Notes: a model not told the origin generated them from the sequence alone. 64,000 bases of DNA from Saccharothrix deserti (GCF_009769385.1 NZ_VKAB01000001.1:434001-498000); one strand, 5' to 3'. Numbered from the stretch's first letter, positions 26,110-39,006 are shown. Program-made: numbers and translations.

Positions 26110-26808
26110 TCAGCCGGCCAGCTTCACGAGCTGCGCGTTATTAAGAGCACGCGTGCCGTCACGGGCGGTGAGCGTGTCTTCCAGGCCGATGCGGGTGTCG
26201 AGCCCACGCGACAACGCGTAGTCGAGGACCGGCCACGCGCTGTCGTCCTCACCGTGCAGCAGGATCGGGACGCCGAGCGGCGCGAGCAGGTCGAGCAACC
26301 GTTCAGCGTGCCGGGTCGTCTCCCCCGGCTGGACCTCGGCCAGCACCCGGACCGTGCCCTCCGGCACACCGGCGTCCACCAGGGACCGAGCCGCCTCCTC
26401 GTGGAACACGCCCAGCTCGATGCCGATGCCCGCGTCGCGCAACGCGGCGGCGGCGTCACGCCAACCGTCCTCGTGGACGTTGACCGAGGCGAAGTCCGGA
26501 CGTCCGGCGGACAGCCCCGCCCACCCGCGCACCAGCTCGGCCCGCCGGACCGGGTCCGGCACGATCCACGCGGCCGTCGTCACACCGATCTCCACGTGCG
26601 GCACGGCCGCCCGCACCACGGAGACCGCCGTGGCGACCTCGGGACCCGCCAACACCTCCAGGCCCACCACGTCACGCGGGTGCAGGTGGAACGACGTGAC
26701 GCCCAACTCGGCGCACTCCACGGCGTCGGCCGCCAACTGCTGCGGGGTGATCGGCACACTAGGGTGGCTGCCCGGCTCACGGGCACCGTTCAGACAAGCC
26801 TGGAGCAC
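26110..26808 (-). CDS. BKACE-family (DUF849) 3-keto-5-aminohexanoate cleavage-type enzyme
   Basis: A 232-residue TIM-barrel protein with the family signature LQACLNGAREPGSHPSVPIT at the start, TSFHLHPRD with the zinc-binding His-x-His, and a later acidic catalytic residue in VNVHEDGW. BKACE enzymes condense a beta-keto acid with acetyl-CoA, giving acetoacetate and a new CoA ester; substrate differs between members. GTG 26808 matches the conserved N-terminus; the frame is open upstream. It is shorter than the usual 270-310 residues. Divergent from the SWIM gene with about 35 nt between starts. Confidence 0.85.
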   Translation of the reverse strand: MLQACLNGAREPGSHPSVPITPQQLAADAVECAELGVTSFHLHPRDVVGLEVLAGPEVATAVSVVRAAVPHVEIGVTTAAWIVPDPVRRAELVRGWAGLSAGRPDFASVNVHEDGWRDAAAALRDAGIGIELGVFHEEAARSLVDAGVPEGTVRVLAEVQPGETTRHAERLLDLLAPLGVPILLHGEDDSAWPVLDYALSRGLDTRIGLEDTLTARDGTRALNNAQLVKLAG

Positions 26809-26843
26809 GAAACCCACCGAACCACAAGGTGTTGGATACCGCC

Positions 26844-27254
26844 ATGCCGACGCTGACCTCAGCCCTGCTGCGCCACCACGCGGGCGCCAAGTCGTACTGG
26901 CGCGGGTTGACCTACCGGGACTCCGTGGTCGAGCTCGCCGTGCGGTCACGGCACGTGGAGGGTGTCGTGGTCGGCGCGGCCGAGTACCGGGTGACGTTGG
27001 AGTGGGAGGGCACCCACCTGGCGGGCTCCTGCTCGTGCCCGTACGGGTCGCAGGGGTTCTTCTGCAAGCACTGCGTCGCGGTCGGCCTGGTCCTGCTGGA
27101 ACGCGGCCTCACCGTGCCGCCGCCGGACGCGGAGGACGAGGAGCTGCGCGTCCGCCTCGCCGAACTGGACCACGCGACGCTGGTGGAGCTGCTCTACGAC
27201 CGGGCTTCGCGGGACCGGTCGCTGCGGGACGAGATCATGCGAGTTCGAGGCTGA
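26844..27254 (+). CDS. SWIM zinc-finger protein
   Basis: A 136-residue protein with a complete SWIM motif at about residues 63-76: CSCPYGSQGFFCKHC (C-x-C-x8-C-x-H pattern), used for DNA or protein binding. The rest is mostly charged and helical. ATG 26844 preferred with GGA 7 nt upstream; an in-frame GTG at 26829 would add five residues. Function unknown. Its 3' end overlaps the convergent GNAT gene by 20 nt. Confidence 0.8.
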   Translation: MPTLTSALLRHHAGAKSYWRGLTYRDSVVELAVRSRHVEGVVVGAAEYRVTLEWEGTHLAGSCSCPYGSQGFFCKHCVAVGLVLLERGLTVPPPDAEDEELRVRLAELDHATLVELLYDRASRDRSLRDEIMRVRG

Positions 27255-27741
27255 ACCCGAGCGCGGTCACGTCCACGCCCGGCACCGGCCGCCAATCGCG
27301 TTCCGGCAGCCGCTGGAAACCCAGCCGCTGGTAGAGCCGGTGCGCCGTGATCATGTGCTCGGAACTGCTCATCACCAGCCGCAGCGCGCCCAATTCCCGT
27401 GCCCGCACGATCACCGCGCGCACCAACGCCTCGCCGACACCGCGACCGCGCGCGGACGGGCTCACCGCGAGCATCCGGAACTCCACCTCGCCGTCCCGGC
27501 TGACCTCGGCGTACGGGGTGCCCGGCCGGACCACCGTGACGGTGCCCAGCACGGTGTTCTCCACGTCCACCGCCACCAGCAGTTCCGCTTCCCGGGCGCG
27601 GGTGCGGGCATCGACCAGCGTGTCGGCGTACCCGCCGGTGTGGCTGTCGATGTGGCGGTCGGCCTGGTAGGCGGCCACGGTGATCGCACCCGCCGCCGCC
27701 CACTCGTCTTCCCTGGCGGGCCTCACCACGACGTCGGCCAT
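27235..27741 (-). CDS. GNAT-family N-acetyltransferase
   Basis: A 168-residue acyl-CoA-dependent acetyltransferase. Motif A is visible as FRMLAVSPSARGRGVGEAL (R/Q-x-x-G-x-G/A) near residues 85-105, and the C-terminal YQRLGFQRLPERDW is the usual motif B. Substrate unknown. GGAGGGG lies 6 nt before the ATG at 27741, which overrules the longer frame to 27813. Confidence 0.9.
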   Translation of the reverse strand: MADVVVRPAREDEWAAAGAITVAAYQADRHIDSHTGGYADTLVDARTRAREAELLVAVDVENTVLGTVTVVRPGTPYAEVSRDGEVEFRMLAVSPSARGRGVGEALVRAVIVRARELGALRLVMSSSEHMITAHRLYQRLGFQRLPERDWRPVPGVDVTALGFSLELA

Positions 27742-27860
27742 CTGGTACCCCTCCACCCTCGCGGAACGTCCCCGATTGTCGTCCACACAACTGCGCCGGA
27801 AACCTTCGATCAAGGTTTGGGCCGGTTCCGGGCCGGATTAGCTCTCGGCGAACCCCGTTC

Positions 27861-27880
27861 CGCCCGCAAGACTGCGGGCG
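27861..27880. promoter_or_regulatory. 8-bp palindrome in the GNAT/phosphatase divergent region
   Basis: CGCCCGCA-AGAC-TGCGGGCG lies 14 nt before the phosphatase GTG. It may be an operator or a hairpin affecting translation start. The rest of 27742-27893 shows nothing I can name. Confidence 0.35.
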
Positions 27881-27893
27881 TGATGATGGCCGC

Positions 27894-28346
27894 GTGATCC
27901 TTTCCGGTGCGATCGAACTACCCGACGGCGCTTTCGTGCGCGGTCGCGGCCTGCGGAAACCGACTCCCGAAGGGGCCCCCGACTACGGGCTCTACCTCGG
28001 CTCGCCCCGGATGCGGCGGTCGGTGCCGGCGCGCGCGGAGGGCCTCCCCTGGCCGCACGAGTGGATCGAGTGGCCGGACTTCCGGCTGCCCAAGTCGCCG
28101 GAGCGGGCCGTGGCGCTGATCCGGGACCTGCACGCGCGGGCCGTGGCCGGTGAACGGGTCGAGGTGGCGTGCGGCGGCGGTGTCGGGCGGACCGGCACGG
28201 TGATCGCGTGCCTCGCCGTGCTGGCGGGCGTTCCATCGGGTGAAGCCGTGGCGTGGACGCGGGCCCACTACAACCGGCACGCGGTGGAAACGCCCTGGCA
28301 GAAGCGGTGGGTGGCGCGCTTCCCGAACGTGACGTCCCCGCGTTAA
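27894..28346 (+). CDS. protein-tyrosine/dual-specificity phosphatase
   Basis: A 150-residue cysteine phosphatase. The P-loop VACGGGVGRTGT carries the C-x5-R-T signature (the usual His before Cys is Ala here) at about residue 90. The general-acid Asp is probably in EWPDFRLP (W-P-D loop). It likely removes phosphate from tyrosine or small molecules. GTG 27894; no strong Shine-Dalgarno. Followed by the ribosomal protection gene block after 75 nt. Confidence 0.85.
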   Translation: MILSGAIELPDGAFVRGRGLRKPTPEGAPDYGLYLGSPRMRRSVPARAEGLPWPHEWIEWPDFRLPKSPERAVALIRDLHARAVAGERVEVACGGGVGRTGTVIACLAVLAGVPSGEAVAWTRAHYNRHAVETPWQKRWVARFPNVTSPR

Positions 28347-28420
28347 TCGGTTGCCGCGGTCGCGAGCCGGCTGCTTTGGTACTCGGCGTTCTTGGTTGCC
28401 GTCGAGCGAGGAGAACGACC

Positions 28421-28531
28421 GTGCGAGCTGTCATGCCCTTCCAGAAGGTCGTATTCGCCTGTCTCGAAGAGGACATGACACTTGGTGCGAACGCTGAACC
28501 TGGGGATCCTGGCGCACGTCGACGCCGGTAA
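28421..28531 (+). CDS. upstream ORF overlapping the start of the ribosomal protection gene
   Basis: A 36-codon frame (starts MRAVMPFQKVVFACLEEDMT, ends in GARRRR). AGGAG lies 7 nt before its GTG, a much better start site than that of the resistance gene, whose start at 28482 lies inside it in another frame. The two overlap by 50 nt. Such an arrangement fits translational control: ribosomes on this frame either block or, when slowed by drug, deliver ribosomes to the downstream start. Leader peptides control tet(M) and other resistance genes. That it is translated is inferred from the ribosome site. Confidence 0.6.
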   Translation: MRAVMPFQKVVFACLEEDMTLGANAEPGDPGARRRR

Positions 28532-30434
28532 GACGAGCCTGACCGAGCGGCTGCTCCACGCCGCCGGTGTCATCGACGAGGTCGGCAGCGTCGACGACGG
28601 CAGCACCCAGACCGATTCGCTGGCCCTGGAACGGCAGCGCGGCATCACCATCAAGGCCGCGGTGGTGTCGTTCGACGTGGGCGGCACTTCCGTCAACCTG
28701 ATCGACACACCCGGTCACCCGGACTTCATCGCCGAGGTGGAACGGGTGCTCAGCGTGCTCGACGGCGCGGTGCTGGTGGTGTCGGCCGTCGAGGGCGTGC
28801 AGGCGCAGACCCGCGTGCTGATGCGGGCGTTGCGGCGGTTGCGCATCCCGACGCTGGTGTTCGTGAACAAGGTGGATCGGCGTGGGGCGCGGCCTTCTTC
28901 CGTGCTGCGGGACATCGCTGTTTTCCTGACTCCCGCTGTCGTTGCCATGGGTCGGGTGCTCGACGCCGGAACCCGCGGTGCTTCCGTCGTGCCGGGAATC
29001 GGGGACGGTGCGGTCGAGGTGCTGGCCGAACACGACGACGCGGTGTTGGCCGCCTATGTCGAGGGTCGGGAGCCGCCCTCTCTCGCTGCGGTGGTGGCGG
29101 CGCAGACGCGGCGGTGCGCGGTGCACCCGGTGTACTTCGGCTCGGCGATCACGGGTGCGGGTGTGCCGGAGTTGGCGGCGGGTGTGGCGGAGTTCCTGCC
29201 CGTGTCGTCCGGTGATGCCGACGGGCCCGTGTCGGGGTCGGTGTTCAAGGTGGAACGCGGGGCGGCCGGTGAGCGGATCGCTTACGTGCGCATGTTCTCC
29301 GGGACTGTGCGCGTGCGTGACCGGGTTCATGTCCGGGTTCGTCGTGAGGAGAAGGTCACCGGCATCAGCGTGTTCGCCCAGGGGGCCGCGGTGCGCCGTG
29401 ACGCCGTGCGCGCGGGTCAGGTGGCTCGGCTGTGGGGGTTGGAGGACGTCCGGATCGGTGACGCGATCGGTGTTCCGCCTTCTTCCCGTGAGCACCGATT
29501 CGCGCCGCCGACGTTGGAGACGGTCGTCGTGCCGTCGCGTGCAGCCGATCGCGGGGCGTTGCACGCGGCGTTGACGCAGTTGGCGGAGCAGGACCCGTTG
29601 ATCAACCTGCGGCACGACGGGGTGCGGCAGGAGATGTGGGTGTCGCTGTATGGCGAGGTGCAGAAGGAGGTCGTGCAGGCGACGTTGGCCGGCGAGTACG
29701 GGCTCGAGGTGGAGTTCCGCGAGACTTCCGTCATCTGCCTGGAACGGCCGGTCGGGGTCGGGTCGGCGGTGGAGTTCATCCGTCAGGGCGACAACCCGTT
29801 CCTGGCCACGGTGGGGTTGCGGGTGGAGCCGGGGTCCGGGGTGACGTTCCGGCTGGGCGTCGAGTTGGGGTCGATGCCGTTCGCGTTCTTCAAGGCGGTC
29901 GAGGAGACCGTGCGGGAGGCGCTGGGGCAGGGGTTGTGCGGGTGGCGGGTCACCGATTGCGCGGTGACTGTGACGCATTCCGGTTATTGGGCTCGGCAGT
30001 CGCACGCGCACGGGACGTTCGACAAGAGCATGTCCAGCACGGCGGGTGACTTCCGGTTGCTGACGCCGTTGGTGCTGATGTCGGCTCTGCGTTCGGCCGG
30101 GACCGAGGTGCTGTCGCCCGTGCACCGGTTCTGGTTGGAGGTGCCGAGTGATGTGCTCGGTGTGCTGACGCCGGTGATGGCGCGGTTCCGGGCGGTGCTG
30201 TCGAGCAGCGTGCCGCGTGGGCGGACGACGGTGGTGGAGGGCGACATCCCGGCGGCGTTCGTGCACGCGTTCCAGCGGAAGGTGCCCGGGTTGACGCGTG
30301 GCGAGGGTGTGTTGGAGACGTCTTTTTCGCACTACGCGCCGGTGCGTGGTGAGGCGCCGGTTCGGGAGCGGACCGATCAGAACCCGCTCGACCGCAAGGA
30401 ATACCTGCTGCGCGTGACGCGGCGGACCGAGTAG
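28482..30434 (+). CDS. TetM/OtrA-type ribosomal protection protein
   Basis: A 650-residue translation GTPase of the tetracycline ribosomal protection group, related to EF-G. G1 AHVDAGKTSLTERLL, G2 QRGITI, G3 DTPGHPDF and G4 NKVDR are intact. Domain IV has the HSGYWARQSHAHGTF region typical of TetM/OtrA proteins. It removes tetracycline or a self-made translation inhibitor from the ribosome. The start is TTG 28482 (GAGGA at 8 nt) or GTG 28485; both lie inside the upstream ORF at 28421. T-ending codons are commoner than in neighbours, a mild hint of transfer. The methyltransferase gene follows after 14 nt. Confidence 0.93.
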   Translation: MVRTLNLGILAHVDAGKTSLTERLLHAAGVIDEVGSVDDGSTQTDSLALERQRGITIKAAVVSFDVGGTSVNLIDTPGHPDFIAEVERVLSVLDGAVLVVSAVEGVQAQTRVLMRALRRLRIPTLVFVNKVDRRGARPSSVLRDIAVFLTPAVVAMGRVLDAGTRGASVVPGIGDGAVEVLAEHDDAVLAAYVEGREPPSLAAVVAAQTRRCAVHPVYFGSAITGAGVPELAAGVAEFLPVSSGDADGPVSGSVFKVERGAAGERIAYVRMFSGTVRVRDRVHVRVRREEKVTGISVFAQGAAVRRDAVRAGQVARLWGLEDVRIGDAIGVPPSSREHRFAPPTLETVVVPSRAADRGALHAALTQLAEQDPLINLRHDGVRQEMWVSLYGEVQKEVVQATLAGEYGLEVEFRETSVICLERPVGVGSAVEFIRQGDNPFLATVGLRVEPGSGVTFRLGVELGSMPFAFFKAVEETVREALGQGLCGWRVTDCAVTVTHSGYWARQSHAHGTFDKSMSSTAGDFRLLTPLVLMSALRSAGTEVLSPVHRFWLEVPSDVLGVLTPVMARFRAVLSSSVPRGRTTVVEGDIPAAFVHAFQRKVPGLTRGEGVLETSFSHYAPVRGEAPVRERTDQNPLDRKEYLLRVTRRTE

Positions 30435-30448
30435 CAACGGAGGCAGTG

Positions 30449-31192
30449 TTGTCCAGCAGCTATGACGTGATCGGCAATCCGTCGTTCTTCGGCCGTGTGT
30501 GGGCGGAGGACTACGACAGCGAAACGGAGTTGGACCCGACTCCGGCAGTCGACTTCCTGGCCCAACTGGCCGGCGGGCGGAGGACTTTGGAACTGGCCAT
30601 CGGCACCGGCCGCGTCGGGTTGCCGTTGGCGGCGCGCGGGGTGCCCGTGGAGGGGGTGGAGGGATCGGAGCTGATGGCGGCGAAGCTCGCCGCCAAACCG
30701 GGCGGCTCGGACGTGCCGGTGACGATCGGGGACATGGCCGACGTGCCCGTGTCGGGCCGGTTCGCGTTGGTGTACCTGGTGTTCAACACGATCTTCAACC
30801 TGGTGGACGTGCGGCGGCAGGCGGACTGCTTCGCGAACGTCGCGCGGGTCCTGGAGCCGGACGGCGCGTTCGTGATCGAGACCTACGTGCCGGCCCCGTC
30901 GCACTTCCCGGACGGGAAGCGGGTGCAGGCGCTGTGGGCGGACGCGGAGTCGGCGGCGATCGAGGTGTACGACGTCGACCTGGCGGCGCAGCGGTTCGTG
31001 AGCCAGAAGGTCATCTTCACGGCAGACGGCATCCGCTTGAAGCCGCACGCGGAGCGGTACAGCTTCCCCGGCGAGCTGGACCTGATGGCGGAGCGCGCAG
31101 GTCTGCGCCTGGCCGAACGCTACGAGTCCTGGGACCGCCGCCCGTTCACCGGCTCCAGCCCCGGCCACGTGTCGGTGTACCGGCCGATGTGA
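30449..31192 (+). CDS. class I SAM-dependent methyltransferase
   Basis: A 247-residue methyltransferase. The SAM motif LELAIGTGRVGLPLAARG is at about residues 47-64, followed by VEGSELM, DMADVPVSGRFALVYLVFNT and VLEPDGAFVIET. Substrate unknown. GGAGG lies 5 nt before TTG 30449 and only 2 nt before an in-frame GTG at 30446, so TTG is preferred. Probably co-transcribed with the ribosomal protection gene 14 nt upstream, but a resistance role is not shown. Confidence 0.9.
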   Translation: MSSSYDVIGNPSFFGRVWAEDYDSETELDPTPAVDFLAQLAGGRRTLELAIGTGRVGLPLAARGVPVEGVEGSELMAAKLAAKPGGSDVPVTIGDMADVPVSGRFALVYLVFNTIFNLVDVRRQADCFANVARVLEPDGAFVIETYVPAPSHFPDGKRVQALWADAESAAIEVYDVDLAAQRFVSQKVIFTADGIRLKPHAERYSFPGELDLMAERAGLRLAERYESWDRRPFTGSSPGHVSVYRPM

Positions 31193-31693
31193 CGGTGACG
31201 GTGACGCGGCGTGGCAGCCGATGTGTCACGCCGCCGGGCAGCGGCACGGCCCGCGCGAGCGGTCGGCCCGCGCGAGCGGTCGGCCCGCGCGGGCGGGGTG
31301 CGGGATGCGACGGGCGGGGTGCGTCGCGCCGTGGTGCGGCGATCTCGGAGTGCGGGCGATCTCGGAGTGCGGCGCTGGCGTGCGGCAGGTCGAGTGCGGG
31401 GTGCGGTGGACGGGGGCGGGTGCGGTGGACGGGGTCGGGTGATCGGAGTGCGGCAGGCCGAGTGCTGCGGGCCGTGTGCCGTGTGCCGGATCGACGCGTT
31501 CGGCCCGCCGCTTGGGTCGGGGCGGGGTGGGCGGTTGGGCGGGAGTCGGGTGGTTGGTGGGGGCCTCGTTGTTTCAACCGACGTTTCAGGTTGGCAATAA
31601 CGGTGTTATTTTTAGGTTCTCGGGTCGTGATCACCCGATTGTGTATCGCGCCTCCTAGAAAACTGCAGGTCAGCGGTGGGCTTGAGGTTGGGG
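31193..31693. other. 500-nt gene-free region with short direct repeats
   Basis: Between the convergent methyltransferase and ligA. 31240-31450 holds short tandem duplications: GCGAGCGGTCGGCCC twice, GATCTCGGAGTGCGG twice, GCGGTGGACGGGG twice. 31560-31670 is AT-richer and holds a possible terminator. Open frames on both strands reflect extreme GC and repeats, not genes. Confidence 0.65.
31596..31613 (+). terminator. possible terminator in an AT-rich stretch
   Basis: AATAAC-GGT-GTTATT followed by TTT. The stem is weak (AT pairs), but it has the U-tract and lies downstream of the plus-strand methyltransferase gene. Confidence 0.35.
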
Positions 31694-33904
<2,211 letters not shown>

Positions 33905-33926
33905 CTAGCCAGGGGGCCCGACGATT

Positions 33927-34595
33927 TCAGGAGGGATCCTCGAGCATCGCCCGGACCAGGTCGCGGAACTCCAGCAGGCCGATCGTGCCCTCCGGTTCGG
34001 TCGACGCGGTTTCCACCCGGCCCAGCCGTTCACCCGCCAACCGCTCACCCAGGGTGACGTCCAACGGCAGGAACGTCATGGTCTGCCTGGCCGCGTCGTC
34101 CAGGTTCGTGAACTCGGGGTGGTAGACCGCGACGTCGACCAGGCCGTCGGACACCTGGGCCACCACGCGCACGTCGGCCAGCCGGATGCGGCGGGCGCCG
34201 AGGTTGATGGTGACCTGGGTCGGGTCGGGCACCGGGGGCACCGAGTCGTGGTACTCCCAGATCATGTCCTCGGACGGCGCGGCCTTGATCCACGCGTCGG
34301 TGTAGGGGCGGAGCTTCGGGTCCTCCTGGCTGGTGATCACCAGGGCGTAGATCGCGCGGTGCCCGCGTTCGAGGGAGAACTCCAGGTCGGGGTGGATGCC
34401 GGCGACCAGTGCCCCGATCTCGCCCTCCACGCGGTGCGGCTCGCCGTCGCCGAGGGCCGCGCTCACGGTCGGCAGGAGTTCGAACCACGCCTGCCAGAAC
34501 GCCACCGCGGCCTCGTCCGGGTTGGGCAGGTGGACGGGCTCGGGCACGGACACGGGCTCGGGCACGGGCTCGGTGCGTCGGCGGAACCAGCTCAT
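33927..34595 (-). CDS. conserved hypothetical protein upstream of ligA
   Basis: A 222-residue cytoplasmic protein I cannot assign. N-terminus MSWFRRRTEPVPEPV is a basic patch plus a Pro-Glu-Val linker; the rest has alternating strands and helices (RAIYALVITSQEDPKLRPYT, QVTINLGARRIRLADVRVVA). It ends 31 nt before the ligA start on the same strand, so both are probably one transcript. Confidence 0.7.
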   Translation of the reverse strand: MSWFRRRTEPVPEPVSVPEPVHLPNPDEAAVAFWQAWFELLPTVSAALGDGEPHRVEGEIGALVAGIHPDLEFSLERGHRAIYALVITSQEDPKLRPYTDAWIKAAPSEDMIWEYHDSVPPVPDPTQVTINLGARRIRLADVRVVAQVSDGLVDVAVYHPEFTNLDDAARQTMTFLPLDVTLGERLAGERLGRVETASTEPEGTIGLLEFRDLVRAMLEDPS

Positions 34596-34619
34596 GCGCT
34601 CAATTGAACTACGACAGAA

Positions 34620-35510
34620 CTACGGCTGTGCATGTCCACGGCGGCCGGCCACGGCGAGGAGTTCTGCCGGAGGTCCGACCAACCGCCGTCCGCCGGGCCA
34701 CACGGCTCGCAGCACGCGTCGCAGGTCGAGCTCCACGGGCACCTCGATCAGCCTGCCTTCGGCCAGGTCGGTGGCGACCGCGAGCACGCTCAGCACGGCC
34801 GGCGCGACCCCGGCGACCACGGCGCCGCGCACCGCCGTGGTCGAGCCCAGCTCCAACGCGGGCGCGCAGGCGTCCGGCAGCGCCCGGTCCAGCGTGTCCC
34901 GCGTCCCCGAGCCGCGTTCCCGCATCACCAACGGTGTCGCGGCCAACTCGTCGGGAGTGGGGGAACGACGTCGACGCGCCCACGGGTGCCCCGGCGCGAC
35001 CACCACGGCGAGCCGGTCCACGGCCACCTTCCGTGACGAAAGCCCGGGTAGAGGCCCTGGTGCTTCGACGAACCCGAGGTCGACCACGCCGTCGCGCACC
35101 AGCTGCCCGACCGTCTCCGAGTTCGTCACCCGCAGCCCCACCCGCAGGTCCGGCCGCGACCGCCGCAGCTCACCGATCCAGCTCGGCGCCAGGTGCTCGG
35201 CCACGGTCATGCTGGCGGCCACCCGCAACTCGGCTTCCTGCGCCGACCGCAGTGCCCGCGCGCCCTCCACCAGGCCGGCGACCTCGTCCAGCACCCGCCG
35301 TGCCCGCTCGGTCACCACCACGCCCGCCGGCGTCAGCACCGAACCGCGCCGTCCCCGGTCGACCAGCACCACCCCGAGCCGGCGTTCCAGCGTGGCCAGC
35401 CGCTTGCTCGCCGACGGCTGCGCGATGCCCAGCTCCTCGGCCGCCCGGCCGAGGCTGCCCAACTCCCCGACCAGCACCAGCAGGCGCAGCGATTCGAGGT
35501 CCGGGGTCAT
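34620..35510 (-). CDS. LysR-family transcriptional regulator, divergent from the YeiH gene
   Basis: A 296-residue LysR regulator. N-terminal winged helix-turn-helix (LRLLVLVGELGSLGRAAEEL, then QPSASKRLATLE) at about residues 6-60; C-terminal substrate-binding domain. Its ATG at 35510 (GTG two codons earlier also possible) is only 11 bp from the divergent ATG at 35522, and both starts sit in the arms of a T-N11-A palindrome, so the regulator likely controls both genes from that site. Ligand not known; CysB/YeiE-type neighbours of YeiH suggest sulfur compounds. Confidence 0.9.
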   Translation of the reverse strand: MTPDLESLRLLVLVGELGSLGRAAEELGIAQPSASKRLATLERRLGVVLVDRGRRGSVLTPAGVVVTERARRVLDEVAGLVEGARALRSAQEAELRVAASMTVAEHLAPSWIGELRRSRPDLRVGLRVTNSETVGQLVRDGVVDLGFVEAPGPLPGLSSRKVAVDRLAVVVAPGHPWARRRRSPTPDELAATPLVMRERGSGTRDTLDRALPDACAPALELGSTTAVRGAVVAGVAPAVLSVLAVATDLAEGRLIEVPVELDLRRVLRAVWPGGRRLVGPPAELLAVAGRRGHAQP

Positions 35511-35529
35511 AGCCACAGGGTATGACCCC
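35503..35529. promoter_or_regulatory. LysR operator palindrome containing both start codons
   Basis: GGGGTCATA-N9-TATGACCCC is a perfect 9-bp inverted repeat that includes a T-N11-A LysR box. CAT in the left arm is the regulator ATG on minus; ATG in the right arm starts the transporter gene. Neither gene has a proper Shine-Dalgarno, so both messages may be leaderless. Confidence 0.7.
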
Positions 35530-36376
35530 AGAGCTCGGGACCGCCTACCGGAAACCTCCCGCCGGACCGAGGCTGGACGGTGTGCTGATCGCCGCGTTGG
35601 TCCTGGGTGTGCTGGTGGGTGGACGCCTGCCGGACCTGACCGGCGTGACCCGGAAACTGCTCCGCGCCGGTGTGGTGCTGCTCGGTTTGCAACTGTCCGT
35701 TCCGCAACTCCTCGATCTGGGACCCGGCGTGCTGGTCGCGGTGCTCGTCACGGTCTCGGTGACGTTCTTCGGCACGTTGTGGCTGGGCCGCTGCCTCCGC
35801 CTGCCGCGCGGGCTGTACGTGCTGGTGGCCAGTGGTTTCTCGATCTGCGGCGCGTCCGCCATCGCGGCCGTGGAGGGCAGGGTGGAGCGGGAGGACGAGC
35901 ACGTGGCCACGAGCGTCGCCCTCGTGACGCTCTACGGCGCCGTGGCCATGATCGCGTTGCCGCTGCTGAACGCCTCACCGCAGTGGATCGGGCTGAGCGT
36001 GCACGAGGTCGCGCAGGTGGCCGCCGCCGCGCCTGCGGGTGGTGTGGCGACGGCCATGGCGGTGAAGCTCGGCCGGGTGGCGTTGCTGGCGCCGATCGTG
36101 GCCGGTGTCGGGGCGCGCGGTCGCGGTACTCCGCTGGTGCCCGGTTTCCTGCTCGGGTTCCTGGCGTTGATGCTGGTCAGCCCGGTCGTGCCGGCTGCCG
36201 TGCTGTCCACCGCCAAGACGTTGACCACGATCGTGCTGGCCGCCGCGCTGTTCGGCCTCGGCACGTCGGTCCGTCTCAAGAGCCTTCTGCGGACCAGCCC
36301 CAGAGCACTCCTCCTGGGGCTGCTCTCGACGCTCCTGGTGTGCGGGACGGGTTACCTGTCGCTGCGGGTGGTGTGA
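35522..36376 (+). CDS. YeiH-family (UPF0324) putative sulfate exporter
   Basis: A 284-residue membrane protein with about nine helices and the family pattern: [31 protein letters not shown] and [24 protein letters not shown]. The family is proposed to export sulfate or related anions; evidence is limited. Typical size is 330, so this one is slightly short. ATG 35522 lies within the LysR operator. Its last 25 nt overlap the convergent sdhB end. Confidence 0.87.
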   Translation: MTPELGTAYRKPPAGPRLDGVLIAALVLGVLVGGRLPDLTGVTRKLLRAGVVLLGLQLSVPQLLDLGPGVLVAVLVTVSVTFFGTLWLGRCLRLPRGLYVLVASGFSICGASAIAAVEGRVEREDEHVATSVALVTLYGAVAMIALPLLNASPQWIGLSVHEVAQVAAAAPAGGVATAMAVKLGRVALLAPIVAGVGARGRGTPLVPGFLLGFLALMLVSPVVPAAVLSTAKTLTTIVLAAALFGLGTSVRLKSLLRTSPRALLLGLLSTLLVCGTGYLSLRVV

Positions 36377-37094
36377 GCGCGCAGCAGGTCGGCGTTCAAG
36401 CGGGCGATCGTGGTCAGCGGAATGCCCTTGGGGCACGCCGACGTGCACTCACCGGTGTTCGTGCACCCGCCGAACCCCAAAGCGTCGTGCTCGGCCACCA
36501 TGTCCCGCGCCCTTGAATACCGCTCCGGCTGTCCCTGCGGCAGCACGCCCAGGTGCGTGGCCTTCGCGGCGGTGAACAACATGCCGGACCCGTTGGGGCA
36601 CGCCGCCACGCACGCGCCGCAGCCGATGCACGCCGCCGCCTCGAACGCGGTGTCCGCGTCCGGCTTCGGCACGGGCGTCGCGTGCGCGTCCGGCGCGGAC
36701 CCGGCCGGCACGCTGATGTACCCGCCGGCCGCCACGATCCGGTCGAACGCCGACCGGTCCACCACCAGGTCCCGCACCACCGGGAACGGTTCGGCCCGCC
36801 ACGGCTCCACGGTCACCACGTCACCGTCGCGGAAGTGCCGCAGGTGCAGCTGGCACGCGGTGGTGGCCTTCTCCGGCCCGTGCGCCATCCCGTTGATCAT
36901 CAACCCGCACATGCCGCAGATGCCCTCGCGGCAGTCGTGGTCGAACGCCACCGGCTCCTGCCCGGACGTGATCAGCCGCTCGTTCAGCACGTCCAGCGCT
37001 TCCAGGAACGACATGTCCGGCGACAGGTCGTCCAGCGCGTAGTCCACCAGCCGCCCGGTGGCACCGCTCTGCCGCCAGATCCGCAGGGTCAGTT

Positions 37095-37098
<4 letters not shown>
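36352..37098 (-). CDS. sdhB: succinate dehydrogenase/fumarate reductase iron-sulfur subunit
   Basis: Electron-transfer subunit of a type B succinate:menaquinone oxidoreductase. The 248-residue protein has the [2Fe-2S] cysteines in [15 protein letters not shown] (residues about 57-70), and the [4Fe-4S]/[3Fe-4S] motifs [14 protein letters not shown] and [17 protein letters not shown] 37098 overlaps the sdhA stop by 4 nt (GTGA). Third gene of sdhCAB. Its last 25 nt overlap the convergent transporter gene. Confidence 0.95.
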
Positions 37099-39005
<1,907 letters not shown>

Positions 39006-39006
39006 G

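Noticed and set aside
28431-30437. 668-codon minus frame opposite the ribosomal protection gene
   Set aside because: Antisense shadow; GTPase motifs are all on plus.
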